Shown: positions 41,748 to 51,295, numbered from the stretch's first letter. The stretch: 64,000 nucleotides of DNA from Lysinibacillus sp. KCTC 33748 (GCF_002237755.1 NZ_MWSJ01000001.1:186001-250000); one strand, 5' to 3'. The notes: generated from the letters alone by a model not told the origin. Program-made: numbers and translations.

Positions 41748-44110
41748 TATTGTACCTCCTGTTGTGCGTCAATTTTTTTCATGAAGCCGGTAATTTCTAT
41801 AATAATCGAACGACGTAATTCTTGGAAATTTTTACCGAACAACTCAAGTCCCTCGCGTTGGTAAATTCGCATTGGATCTTCTTGCTGGTAATGACGTAAG
41901 CCAATACCTTCTTTTAAATGAGCCATTACTTCCAAGTGTTTCACCCAGCCACTATCGATGAAACTAAGCATGATTTGTGGCAGAACTTCTAGTACTTGTT
42001 CATTTTCAGCGAACTTCTCTATATGATTGAGCAGTTCTTGTTCAGAAGGTTTAATGTCTTCTAAAATTTGTTTTACTCTGCCCACTTCTCGGTTAATTGT
42101 GACAGGTGTAATGAATAGTGAGTTAAGAGAACTCTCCATTTGATCATAATTCCATTCAACAGAATTTACTTCTTCTGGTGCAGCGTCAAGAACAGCAAAT
42201 TCAACCGTTTCACGAAGCATTTTTTTAAGCTCGCCCATCAAGTCATTTTCAGCTAAGATTTTGTTACGTAGACCATAAATAACTGTACGTTGGTCATTGA
42301 TAACATCATCTAATTTTAGGTTGTATTCACGCATACCGTATTGGGAACCTTCAACAATTCGTTGTGTACGGTCAATGAGTTCTTGAGCATCTTTATTTTG
42401 AATAATGCCTTGATCGTTGACAACCATTTTTGCAGAGAATTTTTCAACTTCTTCTTTTGCGTAGCGACGGAACATATCATCTTCAATAGAGAGAATGAAG
42501 CGACTTTCACCTACGTCGCCTTGACGACCTGAACGACCACGAAGCTGATTGTCTACACGACGGCTTTCATGCTTTTCAGTACCGATAACATATAGACCTC
42601 CAAGTGCATGAACTTCTTCGCCTAACACAATATCTGTACCACGGCCAGCCATATTGGTAGCTACTGTAACACGCCCTTTTTGACCTGCTTGAGAAATCAG
42701 CTCAACTTCTTGCTCAACTGTTTTAGCGTTTAGCAATTGGAATTTTAAGCCTGCTTTTTTCAAGCTATCGGCAACTGTTTCAGATTGCAGTATGGACGTT
42801 GTTCCGATTAAGACGGGTTGTCCTTTTTCGTGACGACGTTTCGCTTCAGCGGCTACATACTTATATTTATCTTCTTGCTTGTTGAAAATAACATCAGGCT
42901 GATCGACACGTTGACGTGGACGATTGGTTGGAATTTGAATAACTTCCATGCCGTACACTTCTCGAATTTCTTTTTCCTGTGTTTTCGCAGTACCTGTCAT
43001 CCCTGAAAGCTTCGGATACATACGGAAATAGTTCTGAATTGTAATTTGTGCCTGTGCTTTATTTTCATCGGTAATCGTTACATTTTCTTTTGCTTCAATC
43101 GCTTGATGTAAGCCATTAGATAGTGAACGACCTTCTAAAATACGACCTGTGAACATATCAACAAGCTCGATTTTGTCATCCTTTACGATGTAATCAACAT
43201 CACGTTCAAACATGACATGAGCACGAACGGCTTGGATAACATAATGGAAAAGTGATTGGTGCTCTAAGTCATACAGATTATCTATATTGAATGCAGCCTC
43301 AACTTTTTCAATACCTTTATCTGTTAGGGAAGTAGCTTTTGTTTCATCATCAAAATCATAATCTTCATCTACTTTGAAACGTTTTGCTAACATAGATGAG
43401 ATGCGATGTAATTCATCGTTAGATGGCATTTTACCAGCGATAATCAGTGGTGTTTTTGCCTCATCGATTAGTACACTATCTACTTCATCAATAATGGCGA
43501 AGTGATAAGGACGCTGTACTTTATCAGCTAAGCTGTATGCCATATTATCACGCAAGTAATCGAAACCGAATTCAGTTCCAACACCATATGTAATATCTGC
43601 ATTATAGGCTTCCTTTTTCTCGTCTGCTTCCATCATTGGTAAATTCAAACCAACTGTTAAACCAAGGAAACGGTGAATCTGTCCAACTAGTTCAAAGTCA
43701 CGTTTCGCTAAGTAATCATTGACGGTAATAACATGAACACCTTTGCCTTCTAATGCACGTACATAAGAGGGAAGGGAAGCAACTAGCGTTTTACCTTCAC
43801 CTGTAGGCATTTCAGAGATATTGCCTTCAGTTAAAACAAGACCACCAATAAGCTGTACATCAAAATGACGCATTCCTAATACACGTTTTGAGGCTTCGCG
43901 TACAACCGCAAATGCATCTGGGATGATGGATACAATAGGCTCACCTTGTTGTAAGCGATCTTTGAAAATAAAAGTCATTTCTCTTAATTCTGCATCTGAC
44001 TTATTAACATATTTTTCTTCGAGACTATTAATTTGTTCTACTATTTTATAGTAGCGTTTTAATTGACGAGCACTCGTTTGCTCTTTATTACTTTTGAAAA
44101 TTGAGAACAT
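41747..44110 (-). CDS. secA2: Accessory preprotein translocase ATPase SecA2
   Basis: 787 residues, shorter than typical housekeeping SecA (about 840), lacking the C-terminal linker and zinc-binding tail. Walker A is MPTGEGKT (101-108), Walker B/DEVD is at 208-211, and a preprotein cross-linking domain and second motor domain with TNMAGRGTDI and QLRGRSGRQGD follow. It drives export of a subset of proteins through SecYEG, in this group S-layer and SLH-domain proteins. ATG (44110) has AAAGGAGCG upstream. It forms an operon with slaP and lies well away from the SLH gene cluster at 17-36 kb. Confidence 0.93.
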   Translation of the reverse strand: MFSIFKSNKEQTSARQLKRYYKIVEQINSLEEKYVNKSDAELREMTFIFKDRLQQGEPIVSIIPDAFAVVREASKRVLGMRHFDVQLIGGLVLTEGNISEMPTGEGKTLVASLPSYVRALEGKGVHVITVNDYLAKRDFELVGQIHRFLGLTVGLNLPMMEADEKKEAYNADITYGVGTEFGFDYLRDNMAYSLADKVQRPYHFAIIDEVDSVLIDEAKTPLIIAGKMPSNDELHRISSMLAKRFKVDEDYDFDDETKATSLTDKGIEKVEAAFNIDNLYDLEHQSLFHYVIQAVRAHVMFERDVDYIVKDDKIELVDMFTGRILEGRSLSNGLHQAIEAKENVTITDENKAQAQITIQNYFRMYPKLSGMTGTAKTQEKEIREVYGMEVIQIPTNRPRQRVDQPDVIFNKQEDKYKYVAAEAKRRHEKGQPVLIGTTSILQSETVADSLKKAGLKFQLLNAKTVEQEVELISQAGQKGRVTVATNMAGRGTDIVLGEEVHALGGLYVIGTEKHESRRVDNQLRGRSGRQGDVGESRFILSIEDDMFRRYAKEEVEKFSAKMVVNDQGIIQNKDAQELIDRTQRIVEGSQYGMREYNLKLDDVINDQRTVIYGLRNKILAENDLMGELKKMLRETVEFAVLDAAPEEVNSVEWNYDQMESSLNSLFITPVTINREVGRVKQILEDIKPSEQELLNHIEKFAENEQVLEVLPQIMLSFIDSGWVKHLEVMAHLKEGIGLRHYQQEDPMRIYQREGLELFGKNFQELRRSIIIEITGFMKKIDAQQEVQ

Positions 44111-44333
44111 GAAATATACGCTCCTTTAATGTTGTCTAACTGCTAGACACTACATTATTCTATCAAATTTTACGTATGGTGACTACATTTGGCATACAGC
44201 ATTCTTCCAATCTGCAAAAGATGGAAAATATTTGTGAAATGGTGGAAAATAAATAGAAAAAGTATATTTCGGCGCCGGTTCGTGCTATAATCAATTTGGA
44301 TTTAATGTAGATTATTTTTTGAGGAGGAGAGAC

Positions 44334-45398
44334 ATGCTCTACGTGTCTATAATAGCAGCATTTGTTGCTTCAATATTGTTAACTCCACTAGTTAAACGAT
44401 TAGCGTTCAAAATAGGTGCTGTCGACGCACCAAACTACCGAAAAGTACATGCACGAATTATGCCAAGACTCGGGGGATTGGCGATCTTCCTTTCTTTTTT
44501 AATAGCTGTGGCTATATTTCAGCCGATTTTGATAATCAATGAAAATGGTAGTAACTTTTTACTGGCAATTATTATTGGTGCTTGCATTATCGTAGCAACA
44601 GGTGTCGTAGATGATATGCGTGAAATTTCCGCAAAGGCCAAATTAGTTGGCCAGCTTATTGCGGCACTTATCGTTATCTTTGTAGGTGGCATTCAAATTG
44701 ATATGATTACCCTACCATTTGTAGGTGAATTAAACTTTGGATTGCTAAGTATTCCTTTAACAATTATTTGGATTGTTGGTATTACCAATGCCATTAATTT
44801 AATCGATGGCTTAGATGGTCTAGCGGCAGGCGTTTCAACGATTGCCCTTATAACTTTAGCTGTCATGGCAATTATTATGAACAATATGTTCGTATTAGCA
44901 ATCGCAGCCATTTTAGCAGCAGCAACATTCGGATTTTTATTTTACAATTTCCACCCAGCGAAAATCTTCATGGGAGATACAGGAGCCTTATTCCTTGGCT
45001 TCATGATATCGGTCCTCGCATTGCTTGGATTTAAAAATGTTACAGTCGTTTCATTAATTATCCCAGTTATCATCCTAGGTGTGCCGATTTCTGATACATT
45101 CTTTGCGATTGTTCGTCGTGTACGCATGAAGAAAAAATGGTCTGATCCTGATAAATCACATTTACATCACCGTTTACTAGATATGGGCTTTACACATCGA
45201 CAAACAGTGCTCATTATTTATGGGATTGCAATAATGTTTGGTTTAGCAGCAGTTATTTTCTCTATGGCAAAAGTATGGGGTGCAATTTTACTCGTAGCAG
45301 TTATTTTAACAGCAATTGAAATATTGGTTGAAGTCATTGGACTCGCGGGTAAAAACTATAAACCATTATTGAATTTTGTACGGATATTTAATAAATAA
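44334..45398 (+). CDS. tagO: Undecaprenyl-phosphate GlcNAc-1-phosphate transferase
   Basis: 354 residues, about ten membrane spans, MraY/WecA/TagO family. Motifs seen are HARIMPRLGGLAIF, GVVDDMREIS, NAINLIDGLDGLAAG, NFHPAKIFMGDTG and the loop DKSHLHHRLLDMGF. It transfers GlcNAc-1-phosphate from UDP-GlcNAc to undecaprenyl phosphate, the first step of teichoic acid or secondary wall polymer synthesis and thus of the ligand for SLH domains. I chose ATG 44334; the frame is open from TTG 44319 but GAGGAGGAG lies inside that extension. A TATAAT box is at 44286-44291. Confidence 0.93.
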   Translation: MLYVSIIAAFVASILLTPLVKRLAFKIGAVDAPNYRKVHARIMPRLGGLAIFLSFLIAVAIFQPILIINENGSNFLLAIIIGACIIVATGVVDDMREISAKAKLVGQLIAALIVIFVGGIQIDMITLPFVGELNFGLLSIPLTIIWIVGITNAINLIDGLDGLAAGVSTIALITLAVMAIIMNNMFVLAIAAILAAATFGFLFYNFHPAKIFMGDTGALFLGFMISVLALLGFKNVTVVSLIIPVIILGVPISDTFFAIVRRVRMKKKWSDPDKSHLHHRLLDMGFTHRQTVLIIYGIAIMFGLAAVIFSMAKVWGAILLVAVILTAIEILVEVIGLAGKNYKPLLNFVRIFNK

Positions 45399-45405
45399 TA
45401 AAGTG

Positions 45406-45439
45406 AAAGCAATCATACATTTTGTGTGATTGCTTTTTT
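45406..45439 (+). terminator. Terminator of tagO
   Basis: AAAGCAATCA (45406-45415) pairs with TGATTGCTTT (45427-45436), followed by T. Confidence 0.85.
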
Positions 45440-45469
45440 GTCGACTCTATTTGCACGATTTTTGGTGAA

Positions 45470-45727
45470 TACCCGCGAAAGGGAAGCGGATCCCGGGACG
45501 AGGAAGAGATGCTCGCGGAAGAGAAGTTAATAAATGCGGAAGGAAGAGATACCCGCGGAAGGGAAGTAAATACCCGCGGGAGGAAGGTGAATACCCGCGG
45601 AAGAGAGGTGAATACCCGCGGAAGGAAGGTGAATACCCGCGGAAGGAAGAGATACCCGCGAAAGGAAGGTGAATACCCGCGAAAGGAGGGTGAATACCCG
45701 CGGAAGAGAAGCAGATCCCCGCGAAAG
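45470..45727. repeat. GC-rich minisatellite, about 20-21-bp units (45.6 kb)
   Basis: About a dozen units such as GAATACCCGCGGAAGGAAGGT (21 bp). It is nearly the same sequence as the array at 40.6 kb and in the same setting between convergent terminators (tagO and the LCP gene). Confidence 0.9.
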
Positions 45728-45747
45728 TAATACGCAATAGGATTCCA

Positions 45748-45784
45748 TAAAAAAAGACTTTCCACGAAATGAAAGTGGAAAGTC
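45748..45784 (-). terminator. Terminator of LCP gene
   Basis: GACTTTCCAC (45756-45765) pairs with GTGGAAAGTC (45775-45784), with a T-run in the minus direction. Confidence 0.85.
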
Positions 45785-45795
45785 TATAAGTTAAG

Positions 45796-46833
45796 CTAGT
45801 TATTTATTGAAGATTCTTCACTTGAATCACTGTCAGTGTCGTTATTTGTGAGGCTTGTTGAATTTTCATCTAAGCCAAGGTGGTTTTGCAAAGTTTCTTT
45901 TACTTCATTAACTGACGCTGGATCTAATTGATAATAATATACACCAGTAGACATATCATCAGTGCCTTCTAAATTTAAAGTGTCAATGCGTGGTACACCT
46001 TTTGTTAAATAAGATAAGAAGGATTTCATTTCATCAAATGTCATATCCGTCTTCATGTTATTACCAAGTGCCTTAATGACATCATCGTATTTTGAGATAG
46101 AACCAACAGAAGAAACTTTATTGATGATAGCTGATAGAATTTCTTGTTGACGTTTACCACGTTCAATATCGCTATCTTGTTTACGCGTTCTTGCGAGTGC
46201 AAGTGCTTCACTACCGTTTAAATGTTGCATACCTGGCTTCAGGTTGATTGTAAATTTGTCGAATTCGTCTAATTCGTGTAAAGCATAAGGTACTTCAGCT
46301 TCGATGCCACCTAATGCATCAACTACGTCAATAAAAGCATTGAAGTTCATACGTACATAATAGTCAATTGGAATATCTAATAATCCTTCAACTGTCTTAA
46401 TTGTTGTCAGTGTACCACCCATAGCGTGTGCATGGGTAATTTTATCTTTATATCCTACTTTAGGAATATAAACGTATGAATCACGAGGAATGCTTAGCAT
46501 TTTAATCGTATGCGTTTTATTGTTTAATGTCGCTAAAACTAGTGCATCGGAACGTGAATGATCAGAGCCTTGCCCACGATTATCACTATCGTCTACACCG
46601 ACAAATAAGATAGATACATTATCATTTATCGGCTCTACTTTACTTTCGCGAAGTGCAGAAACGTCGCGGCCTTCTAATTTTTCATGTGCTGAGTCAGCTG
46701 CGTGTTCCACTTGTTTAGTAAGGTAAACACCATAAGCAGTAACACAGATTGCCAAACTAGCAACAAGAAGTAAGGAAACTTTTATAAATAAGGAAGCTTT
46801 AGAAGACCTCTTTTTGTACTTTTTATTTTTCAT
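45796..46833 (-). CDS. LytR-CpsA-Psr family wall polymer ligase (TagT/U/V-like)
   Basis: 345 residues. A short basic cytoplasmic N-terminus, one membrane span (about 14-34), then an extracellular LCP domain (about 75-300): RSDALVLATLN, SIPRDSYVYIP, DKITHAHAMGG, LDIPIDYYVRMNF and the Arg-rich ARTRKQDSDIERGKRQQ, which carry the pyrophosphate-binding Arg and Asp residues. It attaches teichoic acid or secondary polymer from the lipid carrier to peptidoglycan. The acidic Ser/Asn-rich tail (residues 325-345) is low complexity. ATG has GAGGAG upstream. It is convergent with tagO across the minisatellite. I cannot tell which of TagT, TagU or TagV is the orthologue. Confidence 0.9.
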   Translation of the reverse strand: MKNKKYKKRSSKASLFIKVSLLLVASLAICVTAYGVYLTKQVEHAADSAHEKLEGRDVSALRESKVEPINDNVSILFVGVDDSDNRGQGSDHSRSDALVLATLNNKTHTIKMLSIPRDSYVYIPKVGYKDKITHAHAMGGTLTTIKTVEGLLDIPIDYYVRMNFNAFIDVVDALGGIEAEVPYALHELDEFDKFTINLKPGMQHLNGSEALALARTRKQDSDIERGKRQQEILSAIINKVSSVGSISKYDDVIKALGNNMKTDMTFDEMKSFLSYLTKGVPRIDTLNLEGTDDMSTGVYYYQLDPASVNEVKETLQNHLGLDENSTSLTNNDTDSDSSEESSINN

Positions 46834-46970
46834 TTATATTCTCCTCTAAGTTATGGGGATTATATTACGATTAAACTAAAATTTATGCAAATACATGTAA
46901 TAAATAGGCAGTTTATAAAATAGCTTAACGTTAAAATTATACTATGCATAAATAGTTTCGGCAATTAAAA

Positions 46971-47609
46971 CTATTTATCTACAATAAATTCAATAAATTG
47001 AGCATTCTCAAACGTAATGTTTGCCTGTCCGTTTGTCATTCCTGTTACCCAGTTTCGGAACTGTTCTTCCTCCTCTTTTAACACGGATACAATAATGTCG
47101 ACGCCTTCCAAATAGCGAATTTCCTCTAAAGTATACGAAGAACTGCGAATTTCATTTTCCACTTTGCCAAGCCATGTGTAATCAACGGAAATTTTCATAA
47201 AATGATGAAGCTTGCGTTCGACAACCTGGGCAGCGAGTAAACCTTCTGTTGTCGCTTTTCCGTAAGCACGAATGAGACCGCCACCGCCAAGCTTAATGCC
47301 ACCAAAGTAGCGTGTGACGACAACGACCGTATCTTTTAATCCTTGTTTTTTTAGGACTTCTAACATAGGGACGCCAGCTGTGCCACTAGGTTCCCCATCA
47401 TCATTTGCTTTTTGAATATGATCATGCTCACCAATCATATAGGCTGAACAATTGTGTGTCGCGTTATGATGCATTTTTTTTATGCGTTCAATAAAAGAAA
47501 TTGCATCCTCTTCCGTTTCTGCGCGTTCTATATAAGTAAGAAAGCGAGATTTAGAAATAACAATTTCGCTTTCGCCGTATCCTTTTACTGTTAAATAGTT
47601 TTCTCTCAT
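46971..47609 (-). CDS. yvyE: YigZ/IMPACT-family protein
   Basis: 212 residues. The N-terminal UPF0029/Impact domain (about 10-130) has KSRFLTYIERAETEEDA, ATHNCSAYMIG, DDGEPSGTAGVPML and VTRYFGGIKLGGGGLIRAYGKA; a C-terminal DUF1949 ferredoxin-like domain follows. I chose ATG 47609 with AAGGAG upstream rather than TTG 47618. The E. coli homologue YigZ has been linked to ribosome/translation regulation; the precise role is unknown. The position beside degS matches B. subtilis yvyE and supports the assignment. Confidence 0.9.
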   Translation of the reverse strand: MRENYLTVKGYGESEIVISKSRFLTYIERAETEEDAISFIERIKKMHHNATHNCSAYMIGEHDHIQKANDDGEPSGTAGVPMLEVLKKQGLKDTVVVVTRYFGGIKLGGGGLIRAYGKATTEGLLAAQVVERKLHHFMKISVDYTWLGKVENEIRSSSYTLEEIRYLEGVDIIVSVLKEEEEQFRNWVTGMTNGQANITFENAQFIEFIVDK

Positions 47610-47776
47610 CCGTACCAATCTCCTTTTAGGTAGAGTTCTATTTGACTTCTATTCTATAATTTTCATAAAGAAAAAGCATTAAATTTTAACAGCGGGATGA
47701 TATAATGGGTGTAGACTATGTAATTGGTCTATTGAAATGGTAAGTAATCATAAGACATTAGACTGGGGAGTATACT

Positions 47777-48925
47777 ATGTTTTCAAATGATACCTTCGAT
47801 TTAAAGTCGCTTGATGACATATTTAATCGAATGTTAGAAACAATCATGAGCTCAAAGGACGATATCTTTATTATAAGTGAGCAAAGCCGTAGAAGCTTCG
47901 AAGATATGCAAAGAGAGCTAGAAATTGTTCGAAAACAAGTTTCAATTGTTATTGATGAAGGCGATGCTTTAGAAAAAAGCACACAGCTTGCCAAGCAAAG
48001 ACTTGTGTTAGTGAGTAAAGCTTTTGATAATTATACCGAAGAACAAGTTAGAGAAGCGTATGAAACTGCACAGGATTTTCAAGTGAAGCTCTCCGTTATT
48101 AGAACACAAGAAAAGCAACTACGTGATAAACGAGATGATTTGGAGAGAAGGTTAAGAGCATTACTCGATACGATTGAACGTGCAGATCATATTGTCAATC
48201 AGGTAAATGTCGTTTTGAATTACTTAACTTCAGATTTAAAAAATGTTGGTTTAGCACTTGAACAAGCAAAAATGAAACAAGATTTTGGTATACGTATCAT
48301 TGCGGCGCAGGAAGAGGAGCGCAAACGTCTATCTAGGGAAATCCATGATGGACCTGCTCAGATGCTCGCAAATGTACTAATGCGCACTGATTTAATAGAC
48401 AGAACGTATCGTGAAAAGGGCATTGAATATGCTTTGGCAGAAATTGCTGATTTAAAGAAAACGGTGCGTAATGCATTATCAGAGGTGCGACGTATCATCT
48501 ATGATTTAAGACCAATGGCACTTGATGATTTGGGAATTGTTCCGACATTAAAAAAGTACTTATCAACAGTGACTGAATATAATCCGGGTGTTGAGGTTCA
48601 TTTCCAATCAAGAAGCACCGAAAAGCGTATACCATCAAACTATGAAGTATCTATTTTCCGCTTAGTGCAGGAATGTGTAACGAATGCCATGAAGCACGGA
48701 AAATGTAAGGATATTTGGGTCAAGCTTGAGTGGTTGAAAGATGCCGTAAATATCGTTGTAAAGGACGATGGCATAGGTTTCGATTCCCAGAAAGTTAAAG
48801 ACCATTCCTTTGGGATTTTAGGTATGAAAGAACGTATTGAAATTTTGGATGGGACAATCTCAATTACAAGTGAGATAAATCGAGGTACGACGGTTGTATT
48901 TAAAATTCCGTTAGAAGTAGAATAA
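47777..48925 (+). CDS. degS: Two-component sensor kinase DegS
   Basis: 382 residues, cytoplasmic with no membrane span, as in DegS. An N-terminal coiled-coil sensor (about 1-175, rich in Glu/Lys/Arg/Gln) is followed by the HisKA_3 dimerisation region with phospho-acceptor His190 (SREIHDGPAQ) and an ATPase domain (about 270-382) with the N-box ECVTNAMKHG, VVKDDGIGFD and FGILGMKERI. It phosphorylates DegU, controlling exoprotein, competence and motility genes. GGGGAG precedes ATG 47777. degU follows after 36 nt in the same operon. Confidence 0.95.
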   Translation: MFSNDTFDLKSLDDIFNRMLETIMSSKDDIFIISEQSRRSFEDMQRELEIVRKQVSIVIDEGDALEKSTQLAKQRLVLVSKAFDNYTEEQVREAYETAQDFQVKLSVIRTQEKQLRDKRDDLERRLRALLDTIERADHIVNQVNVVLNYLTSDLKNVGLALEQAKMKQDFGIRIIAAQEEERKRLSREIHDGPAQMLANVLMRTDLIDRTYREKGIEYALAEIADLKKTVRNALSEVRRIIYDLRPMALDDLGIVPTLKKYLSTVTEYNPGVEVHFQSRSTEKRIPSNYEVSIFRLVQECVTNAMKHGKCKDIWVKLEWLKDAVNIVVKDDGIGFDSQKVKDHSFGILGMKERIEILDGTISITSEINRGTTVVFKIPLEVE

Positions 48926-48961
48926 AACGATTGTTTGAGGAAATTTAGGGGGTAAAGACAA

Positions 48962-49636
48962 ATGACGAAGATTATTATTGTAGACGATCACCAGCTATTC
49001 CGCGAAGGAGTAAAGCGTATTTTAGATTTTGAAGATACGTTTGATGTGGTAGCAGAAGGTGATGATGGTACGGATGTAGTATCTTTATATGCTGAAAATC
49101 AACCTGATGTTGTACTAATGGATATTAATATGCCGGGGAAAAATGGCGTAGAGGCAACAGCAGATTTAATTAATGAGTACCCAGATGCAAAGGTTATTAT
49201 GCTTTCTATCCATGATGATGAAACATACGTAACACACGCACTAAAATCTGGCTCACTAGGCTATATGCTGAAAGAAATGGATGCGGATGAAATTGTTGAA
49301 GCTATTAAAGTAGTTGCTAATGGTGGATCTTATTTACATCCAAAAGTAACTAAAAATTTAGTAGCGGAATTCCGTCGCCTTTCTGAGCATGAAAATAAAG
49401 GTAACTTCCATCAAACAGAAATTCGTCGCCCATTCCATTTGTTAACAAAGCGTGAATGTGAAGTGTTACAATTATTAACAGATGGACAATCAAACCGTAC
49501 AATTGGTGAGACGCTATTCATTTCTGAAAAAACAGTTAAAAACCACGTTTCAAGCATTTTACAAAAAATGAATGTAAACGACCGTACACAAGCTGTTGTT
49601 ACAGCCATCAAAAATGGCTGGGTTGAAGTACGCTAA
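48962..49636 (+). CDS. degU: Response regulator DegU
   Basis: 224 residues. Receiver domain 1-120 with acidic pocket Asp8/Asp9, phospho-acceptor Asp54 (VLMDINMPG), Ser/Thr switch position and Lys in [10 protein letters not shown]. The C-terminal LuxR-type HTH (about 158-222) shows [21 protein letters not shown] and [15 protein letters not shown]. It is the transcription factor for degradative enzymes, competence and flagellar genes. The ribosome-binding site is TAGGGGG. Downstream lies a long stretch of dispersed repeats rather than degV, which in B. subtilis follows directly. Confidence 0.95.
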   Translation: MTKIIIVDDHQLFREGVKRILDFEDTFDVVAEGDDGTDVVSLYAENQPDVVLMDINMPGKNGVEATADLINEYPDAKVIMLSIHDDETYVTHALKSGSLGYMLKEMDADEIVEAIKVVANGGSYLHPKVTKNLVAEFRRLSEHENKGNFHQTEIRRPFHLLTKRECEVLQLLTDGQSNRTIGETLFISEKTVKNHVSSILQKMNVNDRTQAVVTAIKNGWVEVR

Positions 49637-49654
49637 TAGCATATATTGTATGTA

Positions 49655-49772
49655 ACTTCTTTCAGGAGAATTGTAAGAAGTTAGAGCCTCTGGTGAATGT
49701 CACGGAATCGGAAAGGAGTTCTTTGCGCTAGCACAAAACCGATTCCGGACACAATTATGCCGAGGCATAGTT
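49655..49772. repeat. Modular hairpin repeat copy (49.7 kb)
   Basis: GCCTCTGGTGAATGTCACGGAATCGG, AAAGGAGTTCTTTG, GCACAAAACCGATTCCGGAC and ATTATGCCGAGGCATAGTTGAT. The GGAATCGG/CCGATTCC stem is perfect. Confidence 0.85.
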
Positions 49773-49790
49773 GATAGCTGTTTTTAAAGG

Positions 49791-49815
49791 CTACTATATT
49801 ATTTAGTAGTTTTTA
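49791..49815 (+). terminator. Hairpin/terminator downstream of degU
   Basis: CTACTA pairs with TAGTAG around TATTATT, then TTTTT. Confidence 0.5.
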
Positions 49816-49942
49816 AAGCAGTTTTTTTATAGGAACGAATTGTCGAAAAGTGTAACAATTTATACATAGAGATCGATTAACTACTTTCAGCATTCACCTC
49901 CTACCTCTATATGTGGTGAGATGAATGAGGTTTTAAGTTACT

Positions 49943-50195
49943 TTTCAGTGGGTATCTAAACATTCGCTGAAATATAGGAACTCAGTCTAAGGACGCCACG
50001 TCCTGTGGCAACGACTGAGTGACCAACATTACGTTGGCCCAAAGCCTCCGGCGGATGTCACGGAAATCGGAAAGGAGTTCACATAGGATGTTAGCCGTTA
50101 TCGCATCCATGCGATAACGGCTAACTGACCTGCATCGTGCAGGCCCAAGCACAAAGCCGACTCCGGACGCAATTATACCGAGGCATAATTGATTT
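49943..50195. repeat. Modular hairpin repeat copy (50.0 kb), longest
   Basis: Hairpin 0: TTTCAGTG/CGCTGAAA. Module A: CTCAGTC (49981-49987) with GACTGAG (50013-50019), GCCAC/GTGGC inside, then CCAAC/GTTGG. Module B: GCCTCCGGCGGATGTCACGG to CTCCGGACGC and the terminal palindrome. An extra hairpin unit, GTTAGCCGTTATCGC with GCGATAACGGCTAAC followed by CCTGC/GCAGG, is inserted in the loop of module B. Confidence 0.85.
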
Positions 50196-50315
50196 AGTGC
50201 AACATTTTATAAGCGTGGGCGTCATAAGGAAGATATAGCACCTAAATGTTGAAAATACACAACAAAATTCCTACAACGGGATTTATATGCTACAATATGC
50301 GCGGGAGGTTTTTTG

Positions 50316-50858
50316 ATGTTAAAGAAAAGTTTTCTAGCAGTTCTTACTTTATTAATGTTAACTGCCTGTGGTAATAAAAAAGATGAAATGAATGCAGAAG
50401 AACGACAAAAAATCATTGATGATGGAACCGTCGGATTTGAAATGAATGGTGGGCAAATAACGAAGGCAGAAAATGTCCCTGCTGATGAAGGAAAAGCAAT
50501 TTTACTAGCCTTTAATGAATATATTGAAACTTTTAATTCAAAAGATATTGATCGTTATATGCAAACGCTCTCGAAGAATCCAAAAGGTTTCGACTATGAT
50601 GAAGAAAAAGAATTCACAACAGAAGTATTTAAAGAGTCAGACGTTAAACGAGATGCTAAAGATACGACAATCATAAAATATAACGAAAATGAAGCACAGG
50701 TCCATTCCAATATAACATTACATTTAGTGCAAACTAAAACAAATGTGAAGCATGAAAGTGCAGGACAACAAGTTACAGTACTCGTCAAAGAAGATGGGGA
50801 CTGGAAGGTCACTAGCGTCTTTTATATGGACGACACGAAATCAAGTACTGGCAAATAA
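50316..50858 (+). CDS. Lipoprotein with NTF2-like domain
   Basis: 180 residues. Signal sequence with lipobox LMLTACGN (lipidated Cys about residue 19-20), then a charged linker and a small alpha+beta domain (about 55-170), whose AFNEYIETFNSKDIDRYMQT helix and terminal DGDWKVTSVFYMD strand look like NTF2/SnoaL-fold proteins. No catalytic residues are evident, so the function is unknown. I chose ATG 50316 with GGGAGG spaced 7 nt over TTG 50313. It lies between degU and degV, isolated by repeats on both sides. Confidence 0.75.
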   Translation: MLKKSFLAVLTLLMLTACGNKKDEMNAEERQKIIDDGTVGFEMNGGQITKAENVPADEGKAILLAFNEYIETFNSKDIDRYMQTLSKNPKGFDYDEEKEFTTEVFKESDVKRDAKDTTIIKYNENEAQVHSNITLHLVQTKTNVKHESAGQQVTVLVKEDGDWKVTSVFYMDDTKSSTGK

Positions 50859-50878
50859 AAATGAGGATCTCTTCATTC

Positions 50879-51051
50879 AGGCTCATCACTAAAAGTTGAG
50901 GTTGGGCGATTTCCTGGGCATTAGCGTCAAAGACAAGCCCCTAGAGCGAGCGCAGTAGTAACGATGGCAAAAAGCATCACGCTTAACTGCTAATTGGACT
51001 TGCTTCATTAGAAAGGAAATCAATCCCGCTTTATGGTGATGAGCCTTTTTT
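50879..51051 (+). terminator. Terminator with a repeat element inside its loop
   Basis: AGGCTCATCAC (50879-50889) is the exact complement of GTGATGAGCCT (51036-51046), which runs into six T residues. The 146 nt between are a copy of the dispersed TGGGCG-type repeat. Confidence 0.65.
50890..51034. repeat. Dispersed repeat, degenerate copy in terminator loop
   Basis: GTTGAGGTTGGGCG, TTTCCTGGGC and GAAAGGAAATCAATCCCGC recall the copies at 12838 and 20712; the interior differs. Confidence 0.55.
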
Positions 51052-51140
51052 CATTCATAGTAGGATTAATAGGATGAAAATCAACCTCGTTTGGTTATGA
51101 GGAGATCTATACATAAGAAATGAATGTGAAATGAATGCTA

Positions 51141-51184
51141 AGTTAAAGCTTCGGACCCAATTATGCCGAGGCATAATTGATTAA
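51141..51184. repeat. 3' end fragment of modular hairpin repeat
   Basis: TTCGGACCCAATTATGCCGAG GCATAATTGATTAA: only the terminal palindrome with its flank. Confidence 0.75.
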
Positions 51185-51295
51185 TTTAGCAGTTGTCTAG
51201 AATGTTGAAAGAGTGAAGCGACTTCCTCCTATTCGACGCTTAGACAAGATTACGTTATGTCGTAATTCATTTCATATTCATTTCTTTTTATCTTC

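Noticed and set aside
45388-45765. Open frames of 73-125 codons with RGYSPSFRGY-type repeats
   Set aside because: Same minisatellite artefact between tagO and the LCP gene.
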